A stretch of 14,402 nt of DNA. It comes from an uncultured beta proteobacterium (GTDB taxonomy: Bacteria; Pseudomonadota; Gammaproteobacteria; Burkholderiales; Burkholderiaceae). This document shows, piece after piece, positions 8,318 through 14,402 of this stretch. Location of the stretch: NCBI GenBank assembly GCA_903930665.1, contig CAIYZI010000144.1:1-14402 (forward strand), in the 5' to 3' direction. The translations under genes and the position numbers were made by a program. The first letter of the stretch is position 1, and each line of letters starts with the position of its first letter. The notes below the pieces were generated by a model. The model was not told the DNA's origin, ran no database searches, and was given only the letters and a program-made list of their open reading frames with translations.

Positions 8318-8340
8318 TTATTTTTGCCATAGGAAACCCG

Positions 8341-8790
8341 ATGCAATCACTACAAGTCAAGATTCTCGATGAACGTATGCGTTCACAGCTACCAGCTTAT
8401 GGCACACCAGGAAGTGCAGGCCTAGATTTACGCGCCTGCATTGATGAGGCTCTAGAGATTGCACCAGGACAAACAGTATTGGTACCAACAGGCTTGGCAA
8501 TTTACGTAGAAAATCCACGTTATGCCGCATTCATATTACCCCGTTCTGGCTTAGGACATAAGCATGGGATCGTTCTTGGTAACTTAGTGGGGCTAATAGA
8601 TTCCGATTACCAAGGTCAATTGATGGTGAGCACATGGAACCGCGGTAGCACCCCATTTAAACTCGAGCCGATGGAACGTTTGGCGCAGCTAGTAGTGATG
8701 CCAATTCAACAAGTAGAACTCAAGGTCGTTGAAGAGTTTACGGAAAGCAGCCGTGGTGCAGGAGGCTTCGGAAGTACCGGCCGCCGTTAA
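8341..8790 (+). CDS. dut: Deoxyuridine 5'-triphosphate nucleotidohydrolase (dUTPase)
   Basis: Dut splits dUTP into dUMP and pyrophosphate, keeping uracil out of DNA and supplying dUMP for dTMP. The 149-residue protein has all five motifs of the trimeric dUTPase family. They are PGSAGLDLRA (to residue 32), PRSGLGHKHG at 67-76, GLIDSDYQG at 84-92 with catalytic Asp87, PMERLAQLVV at 110-119, and the flexible C-terminal RGAGGFGSTG at 138-147 that closes over the substrate. A GGAA SD lies 5 nt before the ATG. It is last in the ribF operon; coaBC-dut neighbourhood is common in proteobacteria. The next gene is convergent, with only 15 bp between the stops and no clear terminator hairpin. Confidence 0.98.
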   Translation: MQSLQVKILDERMRSQLPAYGTPGSAGLDLRACIDEALEIAPGQTVLVPTGLAIYVENPRYAAFILPRSGLGHKHGIVLGNLVGLIDSDYQGQLMVSTWNRGSTPFKLEPMERLAQLVVMPIQQVELKVVEEFTESSRGAGGFGSTGRR

Positions 8791-8805
8791 AAAACTCAAG
8801 CGCAA

Positions 8806-10185
8806 CTAAGATTGCGGTAGTCTTTTTCGATTAAGAACCAAGGGTAAAAAGCCAAGCAATAAACCACCCACCCCCATCATGATCGTAAAAGAATCAAAAG
8901 TGGGGATGCTGTACACGGCAACAAATACCATAAATGCTCCAGAGAATGCCGGCCAAACCACATAACCCAAGGCCGCACTAAGACCACTTTTAAGCTTGTA
9001 CCGATAATGCCATGCGCATGCAAATCCCGCCAAGCTCATATAAAAACAAATCTGAAATCCAATAGCCAATATTGAGCTTGAAAGAATCGCTTTTACTGAA
9101 GGCATAAAGGAAGAGCTAAATAGCAAAAATACTCCCAAAAACCAAATGACAAAAGTGGCTACCCAAGGGGTTTTCCATTCATCATGCACTCGCGCATAAA
9201 TCGGGTGCAACATACCGTCACGCGCCATCGCAAACATGCTGCGGCTGAACTGAAGAATCTGAGTCTCTATCGTACCCACAGTGCTAAATATTGTGCAAAA
9301 GACAGCCAAGTAATTCCAGGGGGTTGGAAATAATTTATTAGCAATCGCGAATAGAACATTGGTGCCTGAATCAGCAATTTCACTATCGCTCAATACCATC
9401 AAGACAACCACCATCATCAATACAAAAAACAGCATCATATTTAGTACTGACCAAAAGGCACCCTGACCCGCAGCACCTACGGCATTTTTTACATCACCCT
9501 TGCTTTCCTCACTTAAATTCATGGTGACATCCCATCCCCAAAAAAAGAAGATGGCAGTAAGAGCACCAGTGGCAAATAATTGCGGAGAAAAGGAAAGTGG
9601 CGAAACCCAAACAATAGATGGTGAATGGGCTGGGTGAGTCCAATAACTGATCAAACCTGCAACAATCAGCACCATCAAAATGACAGATTCAAAAAGTGTC
9701 AAGGTGAGCTGCATGAAGCTGGAATGCTTAATTCCGCGACCTACGATCAAAGAAACTGCGGTTAACCATAAAGCAGCAATCGCAGTAATAAGGCGAGTAT
9801 CGTCAACCCGGTCGGGTGCAAACAATATCAAAGTGGAGCTTGCTGCTGGAATCGTAGCGGACACCATAAAAAAAATCGAGGCCACTAGCAAACCCCACCC
9901 AGCAAAAAAACCCCAATAGGGACCAAAAACATGGCCAACCCAAGCATAAGCGGCTCCAGCATTAGGTCGAATCTTGCTGAGGTGAATAAAGGCCAGCGTT
10001 ATGCCAAACATAATCAGGCCGCAATAAAAAATACTTCCCACTGACAACACCCCAACCGAGGCAACAATAGCGGCACTTGTGACAGCTACACTAAAAGCAG
10101 GCGCCGTTCCAGCAATACCCATAATGATGGATTCAAAAACACCTAAGGTATCTTTTGCTAGTTCGTTTGATGATGATGAGGACAT
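8806..10185 (-). CDS. APC-superfamily amino acid / polyamine permease, substrate unknown
   Basis: The 459-residue integral membrane protein has about 12 hydrophobic spans, the normal size for the amino acid-polyamine-organocation family; it should import (or exchange) an amino acid or amine across the inner membrane. The unwound part of helix 1, which holds the substrate backbone, reads GIAGTAPAFS at 23-32. RPNAGAAYAWV at 73-83 is the family's helix 2/3 hallmark. FFFWGWDVTMNLSEESK at 213-229 is the helix 6 substrate region. SRSMFAMARDG at 314-324 is the conserved loop after helix 8. The N-terminal six residues are serine-rich and the C-terminus is short and basic. No strong SD precedes the ATG at 10185. 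It lies downstream of the symporter on the same strand, but a strong terminator separates them, so it probably has its own promoter. Substrate cannot be told from sequence alone. Confidence 0.9.
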   Translation of the reverse strand: MSSSSSNELAKDTLGVFESIIMGIAGTAPAFSVAVTSAAIVASVGVLSVGSIFYCGLIMFGITLAFIHLSKIRPNAGAAYAWVGHVFGPYWGFFAGWGLLVASIFFMVSATIPAASSTLILFAPDRVDDTRLITAIAALWLTAVSLIVGRGIKHSSFMQLTLTLFESVILMVLIVAGLISYWTHPAHSPSIVWVSPLSFSPQLFATGALTAIFFFWGWDVTMNLSEESKGDVKNAVGAAGQGAFWSVLNMMLFFVLMMVVVLMVLSDSEIADSGTNVLFAIANKLFPTPWNYLAVFCTIFSTVGTIETQILQFSRSMFAMARDGMLHPIYARVHDEWKTPWVATFVIWFLGVFLLFSSSFMPSVKAILSSSILAIGFQICFYMSLAGFACAWHYRYKLKSGLSAALGYVVWPAFSGAFMVFVAVYSIPTFDSFTIMMGVGGLLLGFLPLVLNRKRLPQS

Positions 10186-10263
10186 GCTAATTAGAGATTA
10201 AGGGCAATAAAATTTCTTGAATAAATGGAAACAGAACTTGAGAGGGAATTTTATTATTAAATG

Positions 10264-10278
10264 ACCCCCTTTGGGGGT
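10264..10278. other. Small GC-rich hairpin upstream of the permease gene
   Basis: ACCCCC at 10264-10269 pairs with GGGGGT at 10273-10278 over a TTT loop. On the minus strand it lies between the symporter terminator and the permease start, 78 bp before the ATG. It has no T-run on that side, so it is not a good terminator for leftward transcription. It could be a 5' leader structure or a remnant of a terminator. The rest of 10186-10369 is AT-rich, without an ORF or a convincing promoter pair. Confidence 0.4.
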
Positions 10279-10307
10279 TTACGCCATTCTCAAGCAAACT
10301 GAAGGCA

Positions 10308-10341
10308 AAAAATAAACCACCAAAAAAGGTGGTTTATTTTT
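10308..10341 (-). terminator. Strong intrinsic terminator after the aspA-symporter unit (bidirectional in form)
   Basis: The arms AAAATAAACCACC (starting at 10309) and GGTGGTTTATTTT form a perfect stem that extends to 14 bp (10308-10321 with 10328-10341), around a six-base loop (10322-10327, A6 on the plus strand, T6 on the minus). The A/T ends give a T-rich run on both strands. It starts 28 bp past the symporter stop in the minus direction and should separate that unit from the permease. The GC-rich ACCACC/GGTGGT part matches the clpA terminator stem. Confidence 0.88.
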
Positions 10342-10369
10342 CCAGAATAGAAGAAATACTCTGAAAGCA

Positions 10370-11602
10370 TCATTGATGCTCGAGCTCCCCTTCCCATTTA
10401 GAAATGACTGCGGTAGCCAGACCATTTCCCAATACGTTGGTAGCTGAGCGAGCCATATCCAGGAAATGGTCGACACCCAAAATTAATAGAACTCCCGCTT
10501 CAGGCAAATTAAATTGGGATAGGGTTGCTGCAATCACCACCAATGAGGCGCGAGGAACACCAGCAATACCCTTAGAAGTAATCATCAAAACTAATAGCAT
10601 TAATAATTGCTGAGATATCGGCATTTCAATTGAATACACCTGAGCAATGAAGATAGTGGCAAAAGAGCAGTACATCATGGAACCATCAAGATTAAATGAA
10701 TATCCAACTGGCAACACAAATGAAGCAATCTTGTTTTTGCAACCAAATCGCTCTACCTGCTCAAGCGTCATTGGATAAGCAGCTTCAGAACTGGCGGTAG
10801 TGAATGCCAGCAAGATAGGTTGACGCAACATCGACACTAAATGGAAGGCCCGTTTTTTGAGAACGAGAGAGCTTATCAAAATGATAACGAGCCACAACGT
10901 CAAGATCGATCCATAAAAAGCCAGCATAAACTTGCCATAGGTAAGCAAGATAGCCAGGCCATTTTCAGCGATGACGGAAGAGACTGCGGCAAATACTGCT
11001 ACTGGGGCAAACTTCATCACTGCCGTTGTAATCTTGAGCATGATATGGGACAACATATCGAGATTTCGAATGAGCTCTTCAGCACGCTGACCAAAACTGC
11101 CGGCGGCAACACCAAAAAATATTGCAAATACTACGATCTGAAGAATCTCATTTTTTCCCATGGCATCCACAATGCTGCTCGGGAAAATATGACGAACAAA
11201 ATCTGGCAGATTGAGGCCGCTCTTACTTAGCCCTGTATTGGCTGTGAGCTCTGGTAATGGCAAATTAATACCGACCCCTGGATGCAGGACATTTACCATC
11301 AATAAGCCTAGCAATAAAGACACCACTGACATCGCTATAAACCAACCAAAGGTTTTCAATCCCACACGCCCAATGGTGGAAGCATCTCCCATACGAGAAA
11401 TTCCCACCACCAAGGTCGTGAATACCAAGGGGGCAATGATCATCTTAATCAAACGCAAGAAGATATCGGTCAATAGGGATATGTAACTGACATACTCGGC
11501 TGCAAATCCAGATTCAGCGCCAAAAGCATAAACAAAATAGCCGCTCACGATCCCCAGAATCATTGCACCAAGGATAAAGTTTGTTAATTTTTTAGAGTTC
11601 AT
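10370..11602 (-). CDS. Dicarboxylate/amino acid:cation symporter (DAACS family), probably aspartate/glutamate
   Basis: The 410-residue inner-membrane carrier belongs to the GltP/DctA (SLC1-like) family, which brings acidic amino acids or C4-dicarboxylates in with Na+ or H+. Family landmarks: hairpin 1 with FTTASSEAAYP at 267-277, helix 7 NLDGS at 304-308, hairpin 2 SKGIAGVP at 343-350, and helix 8 DMARSATNVLGN at 382-393. In the archaeal aspartate carrier GltPh, the helix 8 Asp and Arg hold the substrate amino and side-chain carboxyl groups. Here Asp382, Arg385 and Asn389 align with them. This points to an acidic amino acid rather than a dicarboxylate such as that of DctA. It follows aspA after 12 bp, with an AAGGA SD (11612-11608) in that gap, so the two form an operon and aspartate is the likely cargo. 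The substrate remains an inference. Confidence 0.93.
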   Translation of the reverse strand: MNSKKLTNFILGAMILGIVSGYFVYAFGAESGFAAEYVSYISLLTDIFLRLIKMIIAPLVFTTLVVGISRMGDASTIGRVGLKTFGWFIAMSVVSLLLGLLMVNVLHPGVGINLPLPELTANTGLSKSGLNLPDFVRHIFPSSIVDAMGKNEILQIVVFAIFFGVAAGSFGQRAEELIRNLDMLSHIMLKITTAVMKFAPVAVFAAVSSVIAENGLAILLTYGKFMLAFYGSILTLWLVIILISSLVLKKRAFHLVSMLRQPILLAFTTASSEAAYPMTLEQVERFGCKNKIASFVLPVGYSFNLDGSMMYCSFATIFIAQVYSIEMPISQQLLMLLVLMITSKGIAGVPRASLVVIAATLSQFNLPEAGVLLILGVDHFLDMARSATNVLGNGLATAVISKWEGELEHQ

Positions 11603-11614
11603 ATTAATCCTTGT

Positions 11615-13024
11615 TTACTTCGACAAAATACCAGGGGTAGTGAGAACTTCAGGACTTAGGATTTTATCCAAAGTTTCTTTGTCCATTAACCCAAGCTCTA
11701 AAACTAAATCTGCGACCGAACAATTCTCTTGGAGCGCCCTCTTGGCAATCATGGTTGCATTCTCATAGCCAAGATAAGGATTTAAGGCAGTTGCCAGTCC
11801 AGCTGACGTCCTGACACGCTCAGCCAGAACCTCTCGGTTAGCGGTAATGCCAACAACGCAATGGGTTTTTAATGTTTTACAGCCGGCCGTGAGGTGCTCA
11901 ATACTCTTAAATAGACTATGGGCAATGATGGGCTCAAAGGCATTGAGTTGCAATTGCCCACCTTCGGCAGCCATCGTAATGGTCACGTCATTTCCGATAA
12001 CCTCAAAAGCAATTTGGTTCACAACCTCGGGAATGACAGGATTGACCTTCCCAGGCATGATGGAAGACCCAGCAGCACGAGCAGGAAGACGAATTTCATT
12101 TAAACCCGCCTGAGGACCGCTCGATAAAAGGCGAAGATCATTACAGATCTTAGAAAGCTTCACTGCAACCCTCTTTAGGACCCCAGATAGCTGTACAAAA
12201 GCACCACAGTCCTGGGTGGCTTCAATAAGATTTGGGGAGGCAATCAATTCAATTCCAGAAATATCCTGCAGATACTTAATGGCGCATTTTGAATACCGTA
12301 CATCCGTATTGATACCAGTACCAATTGCAGTGGCGCCCAAATTAATTTCAGCAATAAGTGAGATGGCCTCTCTAAGACGATCTTCATCTTCTTTAATCAT
12401 CACTGCATAAGTGGAAAACTCTTGACCCAAAGTCATGGGTACCGCGTCTTGTAATTGGGTTCTACCAATTTTGAGAATATCTTTAAATTCTTCAGCCTTA
12501 TCAGCAAAAGATTTTCTTAAGGATGCCATCGCCTCCAATAGAGCGGGGATTGCAAGGCAAGTTGCTAGTCGCAAAGATGTTGGGTACACATCATTGGTAC
12601 TTTGAGACATATTGACATCATTAATAGGATGTAATTTTGAGTAATCACCCTTCTCATAACCCATGAGCTCTAAAGCACGATTAGCAATTACTTCATTGGC
12701 ATTCATATTGGTAGAGGTACCAGCACCGCCCTGGATGACATCAACAACAAATTGATCATGAAGTTTTCCAGATTCAATCTCATGGCAAGCAGCAATAATG
12801 GCTTCTGCTTTTTTGGGCTCTAAGTGACCCAACTCTAAATTTGCTTTAGCAGCCGCCTCTTTAACGTAAGCTAAGGCTTTAATAAGATCTTCGTAATTAC
12901 CAATAACCATTCCTGTTATCGGATAATTTTCAATTGCTCGCAAGGTGTGTATCCCCCAATAAGCATCTGAGGGCACTTCTGAGTCTCCTAATAAATCATG
13001 CTCTAAACGAGTGAATTTAGTCAT
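11615..13024 (-). CDS. aspA: Aspartate ammonia-lyase (aspartase)
   Basis: AspA reversibly splits L-aspartate into fumarate and ammonia. At 469 residues it fits the family (about 468-478). The lyase signature GSSIMPGKVNP is at 319-329, and Ser320 in it is the catalytic base by comparison with known aspartases. Other aspartase-type stretches are GGAGTSTNMNANEV at 99-112, SQSTNDVYPT at 140-149 and GRTQLQDAVPMTLGQEF at 187-203. The GRTQLQDAVP form, and the region after the signature (PEVVNQIAFEVIGNDVTITMA), fit aspartase better than fumarase FumC. The start is the ATG at 13024, backed by GGAG (13034-13031) 6 nt upstream. A longer frame from 13069 would add 15 basic, non-conserved residues without an SD. 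The next gene, a probable aspartate carrier, lies 12 bp downstream, giving an uptake-plus-deamination pair. Confidence 0.96.
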   Translation of the reverse strand: MTKFTRLEHDLLGDSEVPSDAYWGIHTLRAIENYPITGMVIGNYEDLIKALAYVKEAAAKANLELGHLEPKKAEAIIAACHEIESGKLHDQFVVDVIQGGAGTSTNMNANEVIANRALELMGYEKGDYSKLHPINDVNMSQSTNDVYPTSLRLATCLAIPALLEAMASLRKSFADKAEEFKDILKIGRTQLQDAVPMTLGQEFSTYAVMIKEDEDRLREAISLIAEINLGATAIGTGINTDVRYSKCAIKYLQDISGIELIASPNLIEATQDCGAFVQLSGVLKRVAVKLSKICNDLRLLSSGPQAGLNEIRLPARAAGSSIMPGKVNPVIPEVVNQIAFEVIGNDVTITMAAEGGQLQLNAFEPIIAHSLFKSIEHLTAGCKTLKTHCVVGITANREVLAERVRTSAGLATALNPYLGYENATMIAKRALQENCSVADLVLELGLMDKETLDKILSPEVLTTPGILSK

Positions 13025-13030
13025 TTTTTT

Positions 13031-13034
13031 CTCC
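13031..13034 (-). promoter_or_regulatory. aspA: Shine-Dalgarno site that fixes the aspA start
   Basis: GGAG on the minus strand, followed by six A, precedes the ATG at 13024. It decides for the shorter aspA reading over the in-frame ATG at 13069, which has no comparable site. Confidence 0.8.
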
Positions 13035-13041
13035 GTGAATT

Positions 13042-13089
13042 GTGCCTTAAATTTAGCACTAATTTTCATTAGTCATTGCAATTGTGCAA
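13042..13089 (-). promoter_or_regulatory. aspA: Probable aspA promoter/operator region with three inverted repeats
   Basis: The 128-bp clpA-aspA gap holds, next to the clpA terminator, three symmetric elements. TTGCA-N4-TGCAA is at 13076-13089, ACTAAT-N4-ATTAGT at 13058-13073, and GTGC-N10-GCAC at 13043-13060. A possible extended -10 on the minus strand, TGCTAAATT (13058-13050), would put the start of transcription some 20 nt before the ATG. The second repeat would then lie just upstream of the -10. The symmetries are seen directly; promoter and operator roles are inferred, and no known regulator consensus (for example an FNR box TTGAT-N4-ATCAA) is matched. Confidence 0.4.
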
Positions 13090-13090
13090 G

Positions 13091-13111
13091 AAAAAACCAC
13101 CCGAAGGTGGT
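13091..13111 (-). terminator. Intrinsic terminator of clpA with a UUCG tetraloop
   Basis: On the minus strand ACCACC (13111-13106), loop TTCG (13105-13102) and GGTGGT (13101-13096) are followed directly by a T-run (six T counting the last stem base, 13096-13091). The C(UUCG)G closure is an especially stable loop. It lies 41 bp past the clpA stop and separates clpA from aspA. Confidence 0.88.
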
Positions 13112-13152
13112 GATCTCTTTAAAACGCGATTATTAAAGTCAAAATTGAGTCT

Positions 13153-14402
13153 TTATATTTCTTCAACAGGCAAGACATCTGCTTTAAGCGCCTTACCTGG
13201 CGTCGTAGATACATCAAACTCCAACACCACTTTGCCGTCAGCATCAATATCGACAGCCACATGCCCACCATGAGCCAAGCGCCCGAAAAGCAGTTCATCA
13301 GCAAGAGCCTTACGAACAGTATCTTGAATAATTCGCTGCATTGGACGTGCACCCATTAAAGGATCAAAACCATGCTTAGCCAAATGCGCACGCAAGGCAG
13401 CACTGAAAGTAGCATCAACCTTCTTCTCATGCAGCTGCTCTTCCAGTTGCATTAAAAATTTATCTACCACACGCATGATGACAGTTTCATCAAGTGCCTT
13501 GAAAGAAACGATTGCATCTAAACGATTCCGGAACTCGGGCGTAAAGAACTTTTTAATATCAGCCATCTCATCGCCAGATTCACGCGCATTGGTAAAGCCA
13601 ATCGTTGACTTTTGCATGGCTTCAGCACCAGCATTCGTGGTCATAATGATGATGACATTTCGAAAGTCCGTCTTACGACCATTGTTATCGGTTAGAGTGC
13701 CATGGTCCATCACCTGCAACAAGATATTAAAAATATCCGGATGAGCCTTTTCGATTTCATCGAGCAAAAGGACGCAATGTGGCTTCTTATTTACCGCTTC
13801 CGTTAGCAATCCACCTTGATCAAAGCCCACATAACCCGGAGGGGCTCCAATTAAGCGACTAACAGCGTGACGCTCCATGTATTCGGACATATCAAAGCGT
13901 AATAACTCAATCCCTAAAATATAGGCAAGCTGTTTAGCTACCTCGGTCTTACCTACTCCAGTTGGACCGGAGAATAAAAAAGAACCAATTGGACGATCTA
14001 TCTTACCTAAGCCCGCACGCGTCATTTTGATAGCGCTAGCCAATGCCTCAATAGCAGGGTCTTGACCAAACACCACACTCTTAATATCACGATCTAAGGT
14101 TTGCAATTTACTACGATCATCAACAGTGACTGACTGTGGCGGTATACGAGCAATCTTCGCAACAATTTCCTCAATTTCTGGGCGACCAATCGTTTTCTTT
14201 TGCTTAGACTTAGGCAAAATACGTTGCGCTGCCCCTGCCTCGTCAATTACGTCAATAGCCTTATCAGGCAAGTGGCGATCATTGATGTAGCGCGCAGAAA
14301 GTTCTGCAGCAGCAACTAAAGCGGCTGCCGCATATTTAACGCTGTGGTGCTCCTCAAAACGTGATTTAAGACCTCGCAAAATTTGCACGGTCTGATCAAC
14401 AG
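13153..14402 (-). CDS. clpA: ATP-dependent Clp protease ATP-binding subunit ClpA, C-terminal 415 residues (start outside window)
   Basis: ClpA is the hexameric AAA+ unfoldase that feeds proteins, including ClpS-delivered N-degron substrates, to ClpP. The visible part starts near the end of the first AAA+ module (the RGLKSRFEEHH and YINDRHLPDKAIDVIDEAG stretches) and contains the whole second module. Counting the GTG-encoded Val at 14388 as residue 1, it has Walker A GPTGVGKT at 141-148, Walker B VLLLDEIEKAHP at 206-217, sensor 1 MTTNAG at 249-254, the ClpP-docking loop with IGF at 263-265, and sensor 2 GARPMQR at 346-352. The absence of the ClpB middle coiled coil, and DMSEYMERHAVSRLIGAPPGYVGFDQGG, show ClpA rather than ClpB. 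The frame continues to the window edge with no start. clpS would be expected just upstream, beyond the edge. Confidence 0.97.
   Translation of the reverse strand, partial: VDQTVQILRGLKSRFEEHHSVKYAAAALVAAAELSARYINDRHLPDKAIDVIDEAGAAQRILPKSKQKKTIGRPEIEEIVAKIARIPPQSVTVDDRSKLQTLDRDIKSVVFGQDPAIEALASAIKMTRAGLGKIDRPIGSFLFSGPTGVGKTEVAKQLAYILGIELLRFDMSEYMERHAVSRLIGAPPGYVGFDQGGLLTEAVNKKPHCVLLLDEIEKAHPDIFNILLQVMDHGTLTDNNGRKTDFRNVIIIMTTNAGAEAMQKSTIGFTNARESGDEMADIKKFFTPEFRNRLDAIVSFKALDETVIMRVVDKFLMQLEEQLHEKKVDATFSAALRAHLAKHGFDPLMGARPMQRIIQDTVRKALADELLFGRLAHGGHVAVDIDADGKVVLEFDVSTTPGKALKADVLPVEEI

Noticed and set aside
8761..8800. Possible rho-independent terminator at the end of dut (GC-rich stretch followed by six A on the plus strand)
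   Set aside because: Only short, imperfect pairings can be drawn, and the tail is A rather than T on the plus strand. Leftward it would lie inside the dut antisense with no proper stem.
10841..11486. Open frames on the plus strand opposite the symporter
   Set aside because: They have no recognisable domain, and a clear transporter with all family motifs lies on the minus strand.
13025..13069. In-frame N-terminal extension of aspA by 15 residues
   Set aside because: It has no SD and no aspartase homology, while a clear GGAG lies before the ATG at 13024. The segment overlaps the probable promoter region.
13153..14402. ClpB rather than ClpA
   Set aside because: The region between the two AAA+ modules is short with no middle coiled-coil domain, and an IGF ClpP-docking loop is present.
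1..14402. Defence island, CRISPR array, prophage, IS element, tRNA or rRNA, or a new multi-gene system
   Set aside because: All space is taken by recognisable housekeeping and transport genes with short gaps. No transposase, repeat array, integrase, tRNA-like fold or unknown gene cluster was seen.

Overview
The window looks like a chromosomal housekeeping stretch of a betaproteobacterium. The order purN / ribF-ileS-lspA-coaBC-dut, with clpA nearby, together with the protein sequences and the modest GC content, suggests Burkholderiaceae, most likely a Polynucleobacter-like freshwater bacterium. That placement is inferred from recognition, not from a search.

Left part (1-2774, minus strand). 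Transcription runs leftwards through purN (purine synthesis), an RsmB/NOP-family RNA m5C methyltransferase that overlaps purN by 4 bp (ATGA), and then, 42 bp further on, a membrane fatty-acid desaturase cut off by the window edge. The desaturase appears to start at TTG, with a GC-rich inverted repeat around its start.

Middle part (2795-8790, plus strand). This is a tight five-gene operon: ribF (FMN/FAD synthesis), ileS (isoleucyl-tRNA synthetase), lspA (signal peptidase II), coaBC (coenzyme A synthesis) and dut (dUTPase). ribF/ileS overlap by 8 bp and ileS/lspA by 1 bp; the later gaps are 18 and 23 bp. A candidate promoter for the operon lies in the purN/ribF gap and the 5' end of purN.

Right part (8806-14402, minus strand). 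From right to left this holds clpA (N-terminal part outside the window) with a UUCG-loop terminator, and then a two-gene unit of aspA (aspartate ammonia-lyase) and an acidic-amino-acid-type sodium or proton symporter, ended by a strong 14-bp-stem terminator. Last comes a separately placed APC-family amino acid permease whose stop lies 15 bp from the dut stop in convergent orientation. aspA and the symporter read as an aspartate uptake and deamination module that feeds fumarate and ammonia into metabolism.

No mobile element, tRNA, rRNA, CRISPR array or phage gene was seen, and no intergenic stretch exceeds 184 bp. I do not see a previously undescribed system. The points worth a second look are regulatory or local: the desaturase start hairpin, the nested inverted repeats before aspA, the matching terminator stems, the substituted residue in the PurN substrate loop, and the likely lineage-specific placement of the amino-acid block between dut and clpA.
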